Positions 44,885-54,319 are shown, counted from the stretch's first letter. The stretch is 64,000 bases of DNA from Tannerella serpentiformis (GCF_003033925.1 NZ_CP028365.1:372001-436000), one strand, 5' to 3'. Numbers and translations are program-made. The notes: generated by a model from the sequence alone, not told the origin.

Positions 44885-45335
44885 ATAGGCTTTTAATCTG
44901 AAAGCCTATAATATGCACAGCAGGTTATTGGCTATTGATCTGAAATGTGCCTACACACTTTATCTATCACACGATTTTAATATAAAAGTAAAGAATATGC
45001 ACCGACTGTACTATGCTTTCAATATAAAAGGACACCATATACATGAGAGATTGTATCCATTTAATCTGAAAGCATACTATATACAGTTCACATAGCCTCC
45101 TTTTAATCTAAAAGGATAGAATATGCATTGACTATTACATACTTTCAATGTAAAAGGCTGACATATACATGAGAGGTCTTATCCTTCTAATCTGAAATCA
45201 TACTATGTACAGTATGCATAACCTCCTTTTAATCTGAGAGCCTCTTATATACGATAGACATTAGATCCTTTCCTTGTGAAAGCACTTTACAGGCAGTGAC
45301 ATTTCTAACCTTTTAAGCTGAAAGCATATCACAGA
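44885..45335. repeat. 42-bp AT-rich tandem array K (11 units)
   Basis: CTTTTAATCTGAAAG or a variant is centred at 44895, 44937, 44979, 45021, 45063, 45105, 45148, 45189, 45231, 45273 and 45315: a 42-bp step, with one 43 and one 41 that cancel. Each is followed by an ATAATATGCAC- or CTATATACAG-like segment. It is related to the AT-rich half of array L, 10 kb away. The remaining 300 bp (44603-44884) before the LysM gene show no gene. Confidence 0.94.
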
Positions 45336-45404
45336 CACCCGTTCTGGGGGCGGACGAGCGGTCTACTGGGCCAAACGGGGCGTCGGGGGGAGCGCCGCGG
45401 GGCG

Positions 45405-46070
45405 TCACTTGCCAATCAGGGGGTAGGAGGCGCGGGCTCGAGCGGCGGGACAGGCGTTGAAGTGCCACCATTCGCTGGTGACGGTGGTGAAACCTGCAGC
45501 GCGCATGACACGACGGAGCAGCAGGCGATTCTGGAGCTCCTGTTGGGTGATGCGGCCGGTGCGAACGAGCGACGGCTCGCGGTCGATGTTGGCCGTGGGG
45601 CCGAAATGGTCGAAGGGCGTGCCCATGGGCAGGGCGTGTCCGAGGGTGTCGCAGAGGGTGAGGTCGACGGCGAGGCCGAAGTTGTGGAGGCCGCCGCGGG
45701 CGGGACTGGCCACGTAGTAGGTGTTCGGGGTGCCACGGACGAGGCTCCACATGATGCGCTGCACGGCTATGGGCCGCGCGGCATCGTAGACGAGCAGGGT
45801 GAGGTCGGGGCGCTCGAGGCGGAGCAGCTCGTGGGCGCGGCGGAGCTTACGGGCGGCGTCGGGGTGGAGGAAGGCGCGGGTGAGGCCGTCGTAGACGGGG
45901 CGGCCCATGAAGTTGTCGGCCGTGGCATACTTCAGCTCCACGCGTAGGCCGGGGATGAGGAGCTGGAGGTCGACGTAACCGGCGGCCCGGAGGCGGGCGT
46001 CCCAGTCCTCGGCGCGGGCGGTGGCGGCGAGGACAAGGGCGACGAGGAGGGCAAGGAGGGGGCGCTTCAT
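45405..46070 (-). CDS. M15 family D-alanyl-D-alanine dipeptidase (VanX/DdpX-like)
   Basis: A 221-aa secreted zinc peptidase. Signal peptide MKRPLLALLVALVLAATARAE. The zinc site is complete: H129 and D136 in GGLHNFGLAVDL, and E200 and H203 in SEWWHF. VYDAARPIAVQ is the usual VanX-family segment. It probably hydrolyses D-Ala-D-Ala in wall turnover. No vanH or vanA partner is nearby, so resistance is not implied. It overlaps murI by 4 nt. Confidence 0.9.
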   Translation of the reverse strand: MKRPLLALLVALVLAATARAEDWDARLRAAGYVDLQLLIPGLRVELKYATADNFMGRPVYDGLTRAFLHPDAARKLRRAHELLRLERPDLTLLVYDAARPIAVQRIMWSLVRGTPNTYYVASPARGGLHNFGLAVDLTLCDTLGHALPMGTPFDHFGPTANIDREPSLVRTGRITQQELQNRLLLRRVMRAAGFTTVTSEWWHFNACPAARARASYPLIGK

Positions 46071-46933
46071 CGGATGCGCCGCTGTGTGACGGTGTCGGAC
46101 GTCAGGGCGACGCGTTCGGCACGGCCGACGTCTTTGCGGAGGAAGAGGGAGGCCATGTCGGCGAATCGCTCGGGGGAGTCGGTCGTCTGGAAACGCACTT
46201 CGGCGTGTCGGCTGAGGCGACGCTCGATCTCGGGGTGGCGCGTGAGGTAGTCCTTGAGGCGGTCGGCCACGCGGTCACCTTGCGAGAAGAGGGTAACGCC
46301 CTCGGGCAGGTAGCGGCGGATCTTGTCGGTGAGCAGCGGATAGTGCGTGCAGCCAAGGATGACGGTGTCGATCTGCGGATCGCGGTTGAAGAGGCGCTCG
46401 ATGTGCTTCTGGACGAAGTAGTCGGCGCCGGGCGAGTCGGCCTCACCGTTCTCGACGAGCGGCACCCACATGGGGCAGGCCTCGCCGACGACGGTGACGT
46501 CGGGGTAGAGCTTGGCGATCTCCATGGGGTAAGATCGGGAGGCGACGGTGCCGGTGGTGCCCAGCAGCCCGACGTGGCCCGTGTGTGTGAGCCGCCCGAC
46601 GATCTCAGCGGTGGGCCGGATGACGCCCAGGACGCGCCGCGAGGGGTCGTGCCCGGCGGGCAGATCGCGCTGCTGGATGGTGCGGAGGGCCTTGGCCGAG
46701 GCGGTGTTGCAGGCTAGGATGATGAGGGGGCAGCCTTCGGCGAAGAGGTGCATGACGGCTTCGCGGGTGAAGCGGTAGACGGCGTCGTAGGAGCGTGTGC
46801 CGTAGGGGGTGCGGGCGTTGTCGCCGAGGTAGATGTAGTCGTAGTCGGGCAGGGCTTCGCGGATCTTGTCGAAGATGGTGAGTCCGCCGAAGCCGGAGTC
46901 GAAGATGCCGATGGGGGTAGGTTTATCGTTCAT
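46067..46933 (-). CDS. murI: glutamate racemase
   Basis: A 288-aa enzyme that makes D-glutamate for peptidoglycan. IGIFDSGFGGLTIFDKI is the N-terminal signature, the two catalytic cysteines are C75 in ILACNTASA and C195 in LGCTHYPLL, and YLGDNARTPYG is conserved. It lies after the bamA-skp genes but beyond a terminator, and is translationally coupled to the dipeptidase. In Porphyromonas the same order (racemase near skp and bamA) is, as I recall, conserved. Confidence 0.95.
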   Translation of the reverse strand: MNDKPTPIGIFDSGFGGLTIFDKIREALPDYDYIYLGDNARTPYGTRSYDAVYRFTREAVMHLFAEGCPLIILACNTASAKALRTIQQRDLPAGHDPSRRVLGVIRPTAEIVGRLTHTGHVGLLGTTGTVASRSYPMEIAKLYPDVTVVGEACPMWVPLVENGEADSPGADYFVQKHIERLFNRDPQIDTVILGCTHYPLLTDKIRRYLPEGVTLFSQGDRVADRLKDYLTRHPEIERRLSRHAEVRFQTTDSPERFADMASLFLRKDVGRAERVALTSDTVTQRRIR

Positions 46934-46934
46934 T

Positions 46935-47045
46935 TTTTAGGGGAGTTACGCGCCGTTGGCGCGGGTAGTTATGCGGCCGTCGGCCGCGGTAGTTGCGGCC
47001 TTGCGACCGGGGAGTTAGGGGTAGTTATAGGAAGAGGGGGGCGGG
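46935..47045. repeat. GTAGTTA-punctuated short hairpins upstream of murI
   Basis: Four short GC-rich inverted repeats (GCGCCGTTGGCGC, GCGGCCGTCGGCCGC, GCGGCCTTGCGACCG and a weaker one) are separated by GGTAGTTATG-, GGTAGTTGC- and GGAGTTAGG-like spacers. It lies in the murI leader region. A looser echo (AACTACCTA) occurs at 56290-56325 before the transglutaminase gene. Confidence 0.55.
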
Positions 47046-47052
47046 GATAAAA

Positions 47053-47099
47053 AGGGAAAGGATGCCGGCCGCACATCGATTGGCGGGGCATCCCTTCTC
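47053..47099 (-). terminator. terminator of the bamA-skp operon
   Basis: AAGGATGCC and GGCATCCCTT arms enclose a CCGc/GCGG stem. On the minus strand it is followed by CCCTTTTT. It lies about 40 bp past the second skp gene. Confidence 0.65.
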
Positions 47100-47137
47100 T
47101 GATTTTTACTTCGGATTACACGTGCGTCTCGTCCCGA

Positions 47138-47635
47138 TTACTTGAGCCCAAGTTTGGCCTTAACCAGCGGTGTGGCGTCGATAGCGGAGCTACCCGTGTA
47201 GAGAAGCACTTGGGGGTTGATGATGTAGGTGTACCCCTTCTCATCGCCCACGGCCTTGATGGCGGCCTGCATCTTCTTTTGGATGGGCTCGTAGAGCTCT
47301 TGCTGCTTCTTCTGGATCTCTTGCTGGGCCACGGGAACGAAGTTTTGGATCCGGGTTTCGAGGTCTTGAATCTCCTGCTGACGGCGGAGCTTGATGTTCT
47401 CGGTCAGGGAGTCCTGCTTGGACATGTACTCGGAATACTTCTTCGTGTACTCGTCCTGCATGGTTTTGAACTCCTTCTCATACTGCTCATTGAGGGCCGC
47501 CATCTTCTTTTCAACGGCTGCGACTTCAGGCATGGCATTGAAAATGTCTGCCGTGTTGACAATAGCGATCTTGTCTTGTGCGAAGACTCCGCCCAGGGGC
47601 AGGAGCATAAAAATCAGCACTACTAACTTCTTCAT
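47138..47635 (-). CDS. OmpH/Skp family periplasmic chaperone, copy 2
   Basis: A 165-aa periplasmic chaperone that holds unfolded outer-membrane proteins for BamA. Signal peptide MKKLVVLIFMLLPLGGVFAQ, then IAIVNTADIFNAMPEV and a long coiled-coil (about 40-125) rich in Lys, Glu and Gln. The conserved end is VGDEKGYTYIINPQVLLYTG then ATPLVKAKLGLK. It is the second of two tandem paralogs downstream of bamA. Confidence 0.92.
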   Translation of the reverse strand: MKKLVVLIFMLLPLGGVFAQDKIAIVNTADIFNAMPEVAAVEKKMAALNEQYEKEFKTMQDEYTKKYSEYMSKQDSLTENIKLRRQQEIQDLETRIQNFVPVAQQEIQKKQQELYEPIQKKMQAAIKAVGDEKGYTYIINPQVLLYTGSSAIDATPLVKAKLGLK

Positions 47636-47791
47636 TACTCTAAAAATCTCTTGTTACTAAAATGGATTGTTCTGTCTATTCAAAAGCGGGCGGCAAAGAT
47701 GGAGGTAAAAGCGAAATGCGAAAAGCTAAGGGGGACGGCTGGTCCAGATGTGGGGTCCGCCTTCGGGCTTTTGGCTTTTCGTCGTTCCGCT

Positions 47792-48310
47792 CTACTTCGC
47801 GTAGCCGAGTTTGGTGAGCACCTCGTTACTGATATCGATCCGTGGCGAGGCGAAGATCATGCTGCCGGCCGAGGCACGATCGATGACCATCTGGTAGCCC
47901 TTGTCGTTGGCAATCTCCTTGACAGCGTTGTAGATCTCGTCTTGGATGGGCTTCATCAGGCTCTCGCGCTTCTTATAGAGCTCGCCCTCGGCCCCGAAAT
48001 ATTTCCGCTTCAGATCTTGGGCCGCCTGTTCCTTCTTCACGATCTCTTCCTCGCGCTTGGTCTTCATCTCGGCCGATAGGAAGACGAGGTCGCTCTGATA
48101 CTTCTTATACATGTTCTGCGCCTCTTGCTGGATGGCCTCGACCTCGTTCTGCCACTTCTTGGAGAGCTGCGACAGCTGTTCGTTGGTCATCTCATACGCC
48201 GGAATATTCTTCAGGATATACTCCATGTCCACTAAGGCGAACTTCTGCGCCATCGATGCCACTGAGAACAGCAGCACCATTCCGATCATCAAAATACTTT
48301 TCCTTTTCAT
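47792..48310 (-). CDS. OmpH/Skp family periplasmic chaperone, copy 1
   Basis: A 172-aa paralog of the downstream gene. Signal peptide MKRKSILMIGMVLLFSVASMAQ, then FALVDMEYILKNIPAYEM, a coiled-coil (about 45-130, MYKKYQSDLVFLSAEMKTKREE) and the end ANDKGYQMVIDRASAGSMIFASPRIDISNEVLTKLGYAK, in which the first 20 or so residues form the Skp core strand. It lies 83 bp after bamA on the same strand. The pair bamA-skp is a standard outer-membrane assembly cluster. Confidence 0.92.
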   Translation of the reverse strand: MKRKSILMIGMVLLFSVASMAQKFALVDMEYILKNIPAYEMTNEQLSQLSKKWQNEVEAIQQEAQNMYKKYQSDLVFLSAEMKTKREEEIVKKEQAAQDLKRKYFGAEGELYKKRESLMKPIQDEIYNAVKEIANDKGYQMVIDRASAGSMIFASPRIDISNEVLTKLGYAK

Positions 48311-48393
48311 CGCTCTATGGTCATTAAAAATTTATCGTCGCAACAGACGGACTGCCTGCGTAGAGGTTTGAGTCGTCCGCTTCATAAATCACA

Positions 48394-51123
48394 TTAAAAT
48401 TCTTGGCCCAAATAGAAATGGATCTGGCTGCCGCCGCGCTGCGCGCCGGGATAAGGCCGATCGAAGCCGTAGGCCCAGTCGATACCGATCATGCCGATCA
48501 TAGGCAGGAAGATGCGCGCACCGACACCGGCCGAACGCTTCAAGTCGAACGGGTTGAAGTCGCGCACCGATCCCCAGGCGTTACCGCCCTCCACGAAGGC
48601 CAGGCCATAGATCGTAGATGTCGGCTCGAGGATAAGCGGATAGCGCAATTCCATTGACAGGCGGGAGTAGGCGTAGGCGTAGGGCACGACGCTGTTGCCG
48701 GCGATGGAGTTGTTTTCGTAGCCGCGTAGGGCAACAAGCTCGGTGGGATAGCCGTTGCCGGAATAGCCCGACATGCCGTCGCCACCCATTTGATAAGACT
48801 CGAAGGGGGAGATTTTATGTCGGTTGTAGTAGCCAAGGAAGCCGTACTCCACACGGGTCATGAGGACCGGCGTACGCTTGGGGCCGTTGTTTTGCGGCAG
48901 GGGCGTGAGGGGAAAGAACATCTTGCCTTGGAATTTCCACTTGTGATACTCGATCAGCTTGTGTCGCTCGGCCGGGTCGTTGATCTTAGAGTAGTCCTTG
49001 CCATCGATGAGCGAGTAGGGCGGCGTGAACGAGACGGAAGCCAGGAACTGCGAGCCGTAGCGCGTGTAGATCGGGTTATCGATCGAGTTACGTTGCAAAC
49101 TCAGATCGAGGCTGATCTTGTGGCAGACGCCGTTGGCTACGTCGAAATACCGGTAGTCGTGCATATGATACAGCTGATAGCCCAGCGTGAGCATGGTATA
49201 GAAATAGTCGTCGGGCCAATTGAGACGCTTACCAAAACCTATACTTCCGCCAACCATTTCGATGTACTTCGTTGGGTCGTAGGCTTGCTCATAGGGATTG
49301 TAGCCATTGCTTCCATAACTATTGCGACCGTAGATGCCGTTGTTGTAGAAGCTGTTGGCCATGTAGCGGCTGTATTCCTGATTAAAATAGCGGGGATTAT
49401 AACCCGTGTACTTGGAATAATAGAGCCCGACAGAGAGCGTGTTCGGGCGCTTGCCACCGAACCACGGGTCGAGGAAGGAGAGGCTGTAGGACTGATAGTA
49501 TTTACCACTCGTCTGGCCGTTGATGGTAAACGTTTGGCCGTCGCCCTGGGGGATAATGCCGCGGTAGGTGCCGGGGTGGAAAAGGTTGCGCATGGAGAAG
49601 TTGTTGAACTTCAAACCGACGCGCCCAAGCAATCCGCCCGGTCCCCATCCGGCTGATAACTCGATCTGATCGCTGGCCTTAGAGACGAGGTTGTAGCGGA
49701 TGTCCACCGTGCCATTGTCCGGGTTGGGGATGGGTTCGGGGTTCATCTTCTCAGGATCGAAGTGGCCCGTCTGCGCGATCTCACGCGCCGAACGGATCAG
49801 GTCGTCGCGGCTGAAGAGCTGTCCTGGCTTGGTGCGCAACTCACGGCGGATATTGTTTTCGTAGAGCCGATCGTTACCGTTGATGATCACTTTATTGATC
49901 GTGGCCTGCGGGCCTTCCTGTATGCGGATTTCAAGCGAGATCGAGTCGTTCTCCACCTCCACTTCGACGGGGTCGGCGTAGAAGAAGAGGTAGCCGTTGT
50001 TGTAGTAGATGTTCGAGACGGCGTCGTCATCTGACTGTAGGCGCTCCTGCAACTTCTTCTGGTTGTAGACGTCGCCCGCCTTCATGTTCAGCAGCATGGA
50101 GAGCTGCTCGGTGGGATACTTCGTGTTGCCCACGAAGCGGATGTCCTTCAGATAGTATCGGTCGCCCTCGTTAAGGTTGAGGTAGATGTCGACGTATTTG
50201 TCGTCCACGGGCACAATGCTGTCTGAGGTTACGACGGCATCTCGATAGCCGTACTCATTGTATTTATCGATGAGGTTCTTCTTGTCGTTTTCATACTCCT
50301 CGCTGGTGAACTTCTTCGTGCTGAAAAGCTCCAACCAACTGGTGCGGAAGCGCTTCTTGAGGTCGAACTTCTCGTTCGTCTTCTTCATGGCCTTCTTCAG
50401 TGTAACATCCGAGAGGGCATGGTTGCCATTGAGGTGGATCTCGCGAATCCTCGTCTTTTGGTTTTTGGAGATGTTCACGTCCACGATCACCTCGCCGTCT
50501 TTCCCCGCATCCTCACGTTGCACGATGTCCACCTCCACGTTCTTGAAGCCCTTGCCATCGAAATATTTCTTGACGAGCGTCTTCGCGCGATCCATCACGT
50601 TGGGCGTGATCTGATGGCCCTTGCGCAGACCGAGCTTTGCCTCGAGGTCTTCACGTTCGCTCTTCTTCACGCCGTTATAGTGGATTTCCGAGATACGTGG
50701 GCGCTGCTTCAGGCGGATCTCGAGCCACACCTTATCGCCTTGGATGCGAGTGGCCAGGATCTTCACGTCAGAAAACAGCCCATGCTTCCAGAAGCGCCGC
50801 ACCGCGTCCGAGATCTCATCGCCCGGGATCGACACCTCGTCGCCAACAGAGAGGCCGGAGAAGCCGATGAGGATGAAATCGTCGTAGTTCTTGGTGCCGG
50901 TCACTTGGATGCCGGCGATGGTGTAGCGTTTCGGCGTCAGCGTATAGGATACCGTCGGCACCTCGCCGGCTGGCACCGTATCCGTCGGTACCGCGTTCGT
51001 CGGTGTAAGGTCCGAAAGCACCGTCCCAGCGTGCACGGCCGTGGTGTCGACCTGCGCCCACGCGCTGCCCACCGTTAAGGCTGCCATTAGGGCCGCCGCC
51101 ATCAAGCGTAATCTCTTCTGCAT
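48394..51123 (-). CDS. bamA: outer-membrane protein assembly factor BamA
   Basis: A 909-aa Omp85 protein, the core of the machine that inserts barrels into the outer membrane. Signal peptide MQKRLRLMAAALMAALTVGSAWAQ, a Thr/Pro/Val-rich linker, then POTRA domains (about 65-480; RYTIAGIQVTGTKNYDD, PRISEIHYNGVKKSERE, KTRIREIHLNGNHALSD, YLKDIRFVGNTKYPTEQ, ATINKVIINGNDRLYEN) and the C-terminal barrel from about 495. The chain ends IHFYLGQEF with a terminal Phe. VGARIFLPMIGMIGIDWAYGF is the typical late-barrel motif. It follows uppS, as in Porphyromonas. Confidence 0.96.
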   Translation of the reverse strand: MQKRLRLMAAALMAALTVGSAWAQVDTTAVHAGTVLSDLTPTNAVPTDTVPAGEVPTVSYTLTPKRYTIAGIQVTGTKNYDDFILIGFSGLSVGDEVSIPGDEISDAVRRFWKHGLFSDVKILATRIQGDKVWLEIRLKQRPRISEIHYNGVKKSEREDLEAKLGLRKGHQITPNVMDRAKTLVKKYFDGKGFKNVEVDIVQREDAGKDGEVIVDVNISKNQKTRIREIHLNGNHALSDVTLKKAMKKTNEKFDLKKRFRTSWLELFSTKKFTSEEYENDKKNLIDKYNEYGYRDAVVTSDSIVPVDDKYVDIYLNLNEGDRYYLKDIRFVGNTKYPTEQLSMLLNMKAGDVYNQKKLQERLQSDDDAVSNIYYNNGYLFFYADPVEVEVENDSISLEIRIQEGPQATINKVIINGNDRLYENNIRRELRTKPGQLFSRDDLIRSAREIAQTGHFDPEKMNPEPIPNPDNGTVDIRYNLVSKASDQIELSAGWGPGGLLGRVGLKFNNFSMRNLFHPGTYRGIIPQGDGQTFTINGQTSGKYYQSYSLSFLDPWFGGKRPNTLSVGLYYSKYTGYNPRYFNQEYSRYMANSFYNNGIYGRNSYGSNGYNPYEQAYDPTKYIEMVGGSIGFGKRLNWPDDYFYTMLTLGYQLYHMHDYRYFDVANGVCHKISLDLSLQRNSIDNPIYTRYGSQFLASVSFTPPYSLIDGKDYSKINDPAERHKLIEYHKWKFQGKMFFPLTPLPQNNGPKRTPVLMTRVEYGFLGYYNRHKISPFESYQMGGDGMSGYSGNGYPTELVALRGYENNSIAGNSVVPYAYAYSRLSMELRYPLILEPTSTIYGLAFVEGGNAWGSVRDFNPFDLKRSAGVGARIFLPMIGMIGIDWAYGFDRPYPGAQRGGSQIHFYLGQEF

Positions 51124-51220
51124 AGTAAAGTAGTTAGAAGTAGTAGGAGTGTGGTTTGAGGTAGTAAGTCGTAGGGAAGCGGTGCCCCCAGCGAGGTTCG
51201 TACCTGTGTACTTGTCTTAT

Positions 51221-51961
51221 TTATTTGAGTTGTTCGCCGGTCTTGCCAAAGCGCCGCTCGCGGTGCTGATAGTCCAAGATGGCCGTGTATAATTCTTCTT
51301 CCCTGAAATCGGGCCAATAGGTGTCGGTGAAATACAGCTCGGCATAGGAGAGTTGCCAAAGCAGGAAGTTGCTGATGCGTTGCTCGCCGCCCGTGCGGAT
51401 CATCAGATCGGGGTCGGGCAGATGGCGGGTGGTGAGATGATTGGAGAAGCACGCCTCCGTCACCTCCTCCGGCCGTAGCCGACCGTCACGAACGGCTTCG
51501 GCCAATTCACGCGTAGCACGCAGGATCTCCCAACGCGCCGAATAGCTGAGCGCAAGAACGAGCGTCGTGCCTGTATTGCCTGACGTTTCGCGCAGACATT
51601 CCTCAAGCGTGGCCCGCACTTCGGCCGGCAAACGGTCTAAGTCGCCAATGGCCTCAAGGCGCACGTTATTCCTCATCAGGTCGGGCGTCTCGCGCTGGAT
51701 GGCGGCCACCATGAGCGCCATCAGGGCGTGCACCTCGGCCGCAGGGCGGTTCCAGTTTTCAGTGGAGAAGGTGTAGATGGTCAGGTAGCGCAGCCCGATG
51801 GCCACGGCCGCCTCGACCACCTTACGCACGGAGACGACGCCCTCGCGGTGTCCCGCGCTGCGATCTTCGCCACGCGCCTGCGCCCATCGGCCGTTTCCGT
51901 CCATGATGATCGCCACATGCTGCGGCAATCGATTGCGGTCTATTTGTTCTTTCAACGACAT
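51221..51961 (-). CDS. uppS: isoprenyl transferase (undecaprenyl diphosphate synthase)
   Basis: A 246-aa cis-prenyltransferase that makes the C55 carrier for wall and glycan synthesis. The start is MSLKEQIDRNRLPQHVAIIM; 34 upstream in-frame codons overlap porG and lack family similarity. The catalytic Asp is D21 in IMDGNGRWAQARG; GHREGVVSVRKVVE, YAFSTENW-like YTFSTENWNRP and LMIRTGGEQRISNFLLWQ complete the site. It sits between porG (23 bp gap) and bamA. Confidence 0.95.
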   Translation of the reverse strand: MSLKEQIDRNRLPQHVAIIMDGNGRWAQARGEDRSAGHREGVVSVRKVVEAAVAIGLRYLTIYTFSTENWNRPAAEVHALMALMVAAIQRETPDLMRNNVRLEAIGDLDRLPAEVRATLEECLRETSGNTGTTLVLALSYSARWEILRATRELAEAVRDGRLRPEEVTEACFSNHLTTRHLPDPDLMIRTGGEQRISNFLLWQLSYAELYFTDTYWPDFREEELYTAILDYQHRERRFGKTGEQLK

Positions 51962-51984
51962 GCTTTGGTAAGTCTTCAGTTGGT

Positions 51985-52707
51985 TCAGTGTTTCGATAAT
52001 CCCATCAGCGCCTCGATGCCCTTTGTGCTGTTGCATTTGCGGTTGCGCGGCCCGAAGTCCCACGTGAGGAAGAGCGTCGTGAGCGTGTACCAGTCGCCGT
52101 TCTTCATCACGCTGCCGGGGATGATGTTGTACGGGTTGTCCAGCTGCGCATTGTCTAAGCCATCGCCCAAGACCTTGTGCACCGTCAGCTCTGCGCCGAT
52201 GTTGACGCGGTTGCGGAGCTTGTATTTGATCCCCACGCCGATGGGCAGGTTCAGCCCGCCGAACGTACGGCCTTGGCCTGTAGCCACAGTGCCACCGAGG
52301 CCAACGAGCAGGTAGGGCGCAAGGCGCTGCGTATTGAGGTAGGCGAACTTGTCGCTGTAGGGAAAGAAGTTGAACTCGAATTGCCCACCAAGGTCCACCA
52401 CGTTGCGCGAGAAAGCGGTCTGCATACCGCCGGGGAAGGCGTTCTTGAGGCCAGCCGTGCTACCCGTGACCCGTGCCCACGTCAGGCCGCCCTTGAAGGC
52501 AATACGGAAGTTGGCGTTGTAGCGAAAGACCAGCCCCAACGACGGGTTCATGCCCTTGAGCGGCGTACTCTTATTCACATCCCCCATGTAAAACGCTCCG
52601 CCGCCCATGCCGCCGATCTCGTATTTGTATTCCTGCGCAAAGGCCGACACGCTGACGACGGCGAAGACGAGCCCCGCCGCAAGGTGTCGAAAGAAAGCTG
52701 CTGACAT
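51985..52707 (-). CDS. porG: DUF6089 protein, T9SS outer-membrane component PorG
   Basis: A 240-aa outer-membrane barrel. Signal peptide MSAAFFRHLAAGLVFAVVSVSAFAQ, then YKYEIGGMGGGAFYMGDVNK and strands such as GLVFRYNANFRIAFKGGLTW and DLGGQFEFNFFPYSD; LPIGVGIKYKL and ADLTVHKVLGD-like ELTVHKVLGDGLDN are typical of DUF6089. In Porphyromonas the gene next to uppS and bamA is PorG (PG0189, as I recall), which contacts the PorK/PorN ring. The assignment here rests on family plus this gene order. Confidence 0.85.
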   Translation of the reverse strand: MSAAFFRHLAAGLVFAVVSVSAFAQEYKYEIGGMGGGAFYMGDVNKSTPLKGMNPSLGLVFRYNANFRIAFKGGLTWARVTGSTAGLKNAFPGGMQTAFSRNVVDLGGQFEFNFFPYSDKFAYLNTQRLAPYLLVGLGGTVATGQGRTFGGLNLPIGVGIKYKLRNRVNIGAELTVHKVLGDGLDNAQLDNPYNIIPGSVMKNGDWYTLTTLFLTWDFGPRNRKCNSTKGIEALMGLSKH

Positions 52708-52775
52708 TATCCTTGATTATTACGGTCATTACTTTCTCCCTAACGCGAAAAGTGTTTCAAAATTACGTTCACCCT

Positions 52776-54164
52776 TTACCGCCCGTAACCCAGTCGATTG
52801 ATGCGTCCACGCCACAGTTCGTCCATCATGGCACCCGTTCGCGAGGTGCGTCCGCCGACGAGCAGCAGGTAGCCGTCCGACGTGACAGCGGCCGAAGCAT
52901 AGCCACGCGCCACGAACTCCGTTGGCAGCTGGAGCTTGTGCGCCGCTGCGATCCATGTCGCGCCGCGGTCGTAGGAGAGGTAGAGCGTGCGCTGTGCAGT
53001 GCCCGAGGCGTTCAGGCCGCCCACAAGGACGATGGCGCCGCTGTAGTTCGCTACCGCCGCGCCTTCCAAGGCCGGCAGACCGGAGGCGGTGTACTGGTTG
53101 AGGCAGATCCACGTGCGACCGTCGGTCGTCTCCCAAGCCTGATCCGTCAGGATACCGTCGCGCCGACGACCGCCCGCGATCAGCAGGTGCCGACGGTAGG
53201 CCGCCTCATAGCTCGTACTGCCGAAGCCCTCCGTGGGGAACGTAGTTGGGACGGCGTCGCCCGTGGTCCATGTGCCCGACGCATCCATCGAGGCGAAATG
53301 GAGCGTGTTGTCCTTACTGCGCACAATGGCCGCCAGCGCCACCGGCTGTGAGCCGTAAGTCACCGTGTCCACGGCGCCCAAGAGGCGGACGATGGTGGGC
53401 GCCCCTGCGACGAACGTCCACGTGGCGCCGTCGGACGAGCGGTAGAGCGCGCCGTCGGTGGCGTGTATATAATAGGTATGGCGGAGGAGGGTGGCGTAGG
53501 CCGCCTCGAACGTCTTGCCCGCGGGTAGGCCGGACGGAGTGAGGGCCGTCCACGTCTGCGCGTCGGACGAGCGATAGGCACTCAGGCCGTCGGTCGTGCG
53601 GGCCAAAAGCAGGTAGGCGCCAGTGTGGGCCAGCACGCGCGCCTCAACGAGGTTGCTCTGGCGGAGCAGCGGCGCAGTGTGTTGCCAGGCCATCGAGTCG
53701 GGGTCTTGCTGGTGCACATTCAGGCGCACGGTGTAGGTCTTGGCCTCGGTGCGGTCGAGCGACGTGACGTAGATGCGCACAGGCCGCGAGAAATCGATCG
53801 AGTCGTCCTCCCGCCCCGAAATGCGTTTGCCGGTCGCCTCTGGCTCGAACTCCACGCTCGACGGACCCACGGCTTCGTCGTATACGATCTGGCAGGCCAA
53901 CTTATGGGTGACCCGTGTGCCGTACGGCAGTGAATCGGTGTTGTAGATTTCCCCTCGCAGTTGGTCGATGGTGAAAGTCACCCGACTCAGGCCTGCGATG
54001 GAGTCCTTGTCCTTGGTGACATTCTTCAGCAAAAAGGAGGCGATTTGGCAGTTTTTCTGCCGCCATTTCGGCGTTGTCCTCTGCGCTTCGTCCTTCAAGC
54101 AGGACGACAAAACGAGCGCTGCTAAACAGCTGACAAGCACCGATCGTAACCCGTTATTTCTCAT
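52776..54164 (-). CDS. DUF6242 lipoprotein with sialidase-like beta-propeller
   Basis: A 462-aa predicted lipoprotein. Lipobox LVLSSC puts the lipidated cysteine at C22. A beta-sandwich N-terminal domain (about 35-150) is followed by a repeat-rich region with SDAQTWTAL, SSDGATWTFV and TTDGRTWICL, the Asp-box-like blades of a sialidase-type propeller. DUF6242 proteins of this type are common in Bacteroidales and have no known role. It is 68 bp upstream of porG on the same strand and may be first in the operon. A TACTTTTG element lies upstream. Confidence 0.82.
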   Translation of the reverse strand: MRNNGLRSVLVSCLAALVLSSCLKDEAQRTTPKWRQKNCQIASFLLKNVTKDKDSIAGLSRVTFTIDQLRGEIYNTDSLPYGTRVTHKLACQIVYDEAVGPSSVEFEPEATGKRISGREDDSIDFSRPVRIYVTSLDRTEAKTYTVRLNVHQQDPDSMAWQHTAPLLRQSNLVEARVLAHTGAYLLLARTTDGLSAYRSSDAQTWTALTPSGLPAGKTFEAAYATLLRHTYYIHATDGALYRSSDGATWTFVAGAPTIVRLLGAVDTVTYGSQPVALAAIVRSKDNTLHFASMDASGTWTTGDAVPTTFPTEGFGSTSYEAAYRRHLLIAGGRRRDGILTDQAWETTDGRTWICLNQYTASGLPALEGAAVANYSGAIVLVGGLNASGTAQRTLYLSYDRGATWIAAAHKLQLPTEFVARGYASAAVTSDGYLLLVGGRTSRTGAMMDELWRGRINRLGYGR

Positions 54165-54193
54165 TTACACAATTGTTTTTTCTGAACGAGGGG

Positions 54194-54201
54194 CAAAAGT
54201 A
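54194..54201 (-). promoter_or_regulatory. -7 promoter element before the DUF6242 gene
   Basis: Minus-strand TACTTTTG fits TAnnTTTG and is 30-37 bp before the ATG. It could drive the whole DUF6242-porG-uppS-bamA-skp run. Confidence 0.45.
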
Positions 54202-54319
54202 GATAGATATTCGTCCTACACAACCGGCGTCCGGAGCAAGGGTCAGGGGTCAAATTCCCCTGATTACGGGTGCGCGCAACGGCTTACCCGGCATCGCCAT
54301 TTCCGTTGTCCTACAATCA

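Noticed and set aside
45405-46070. Vancomycin-resistance gene
   Set aside because: The VanX-like dipeptidase has a signal peptide and no vanH/vanA partners, so wall turnover is more likely than resistance.
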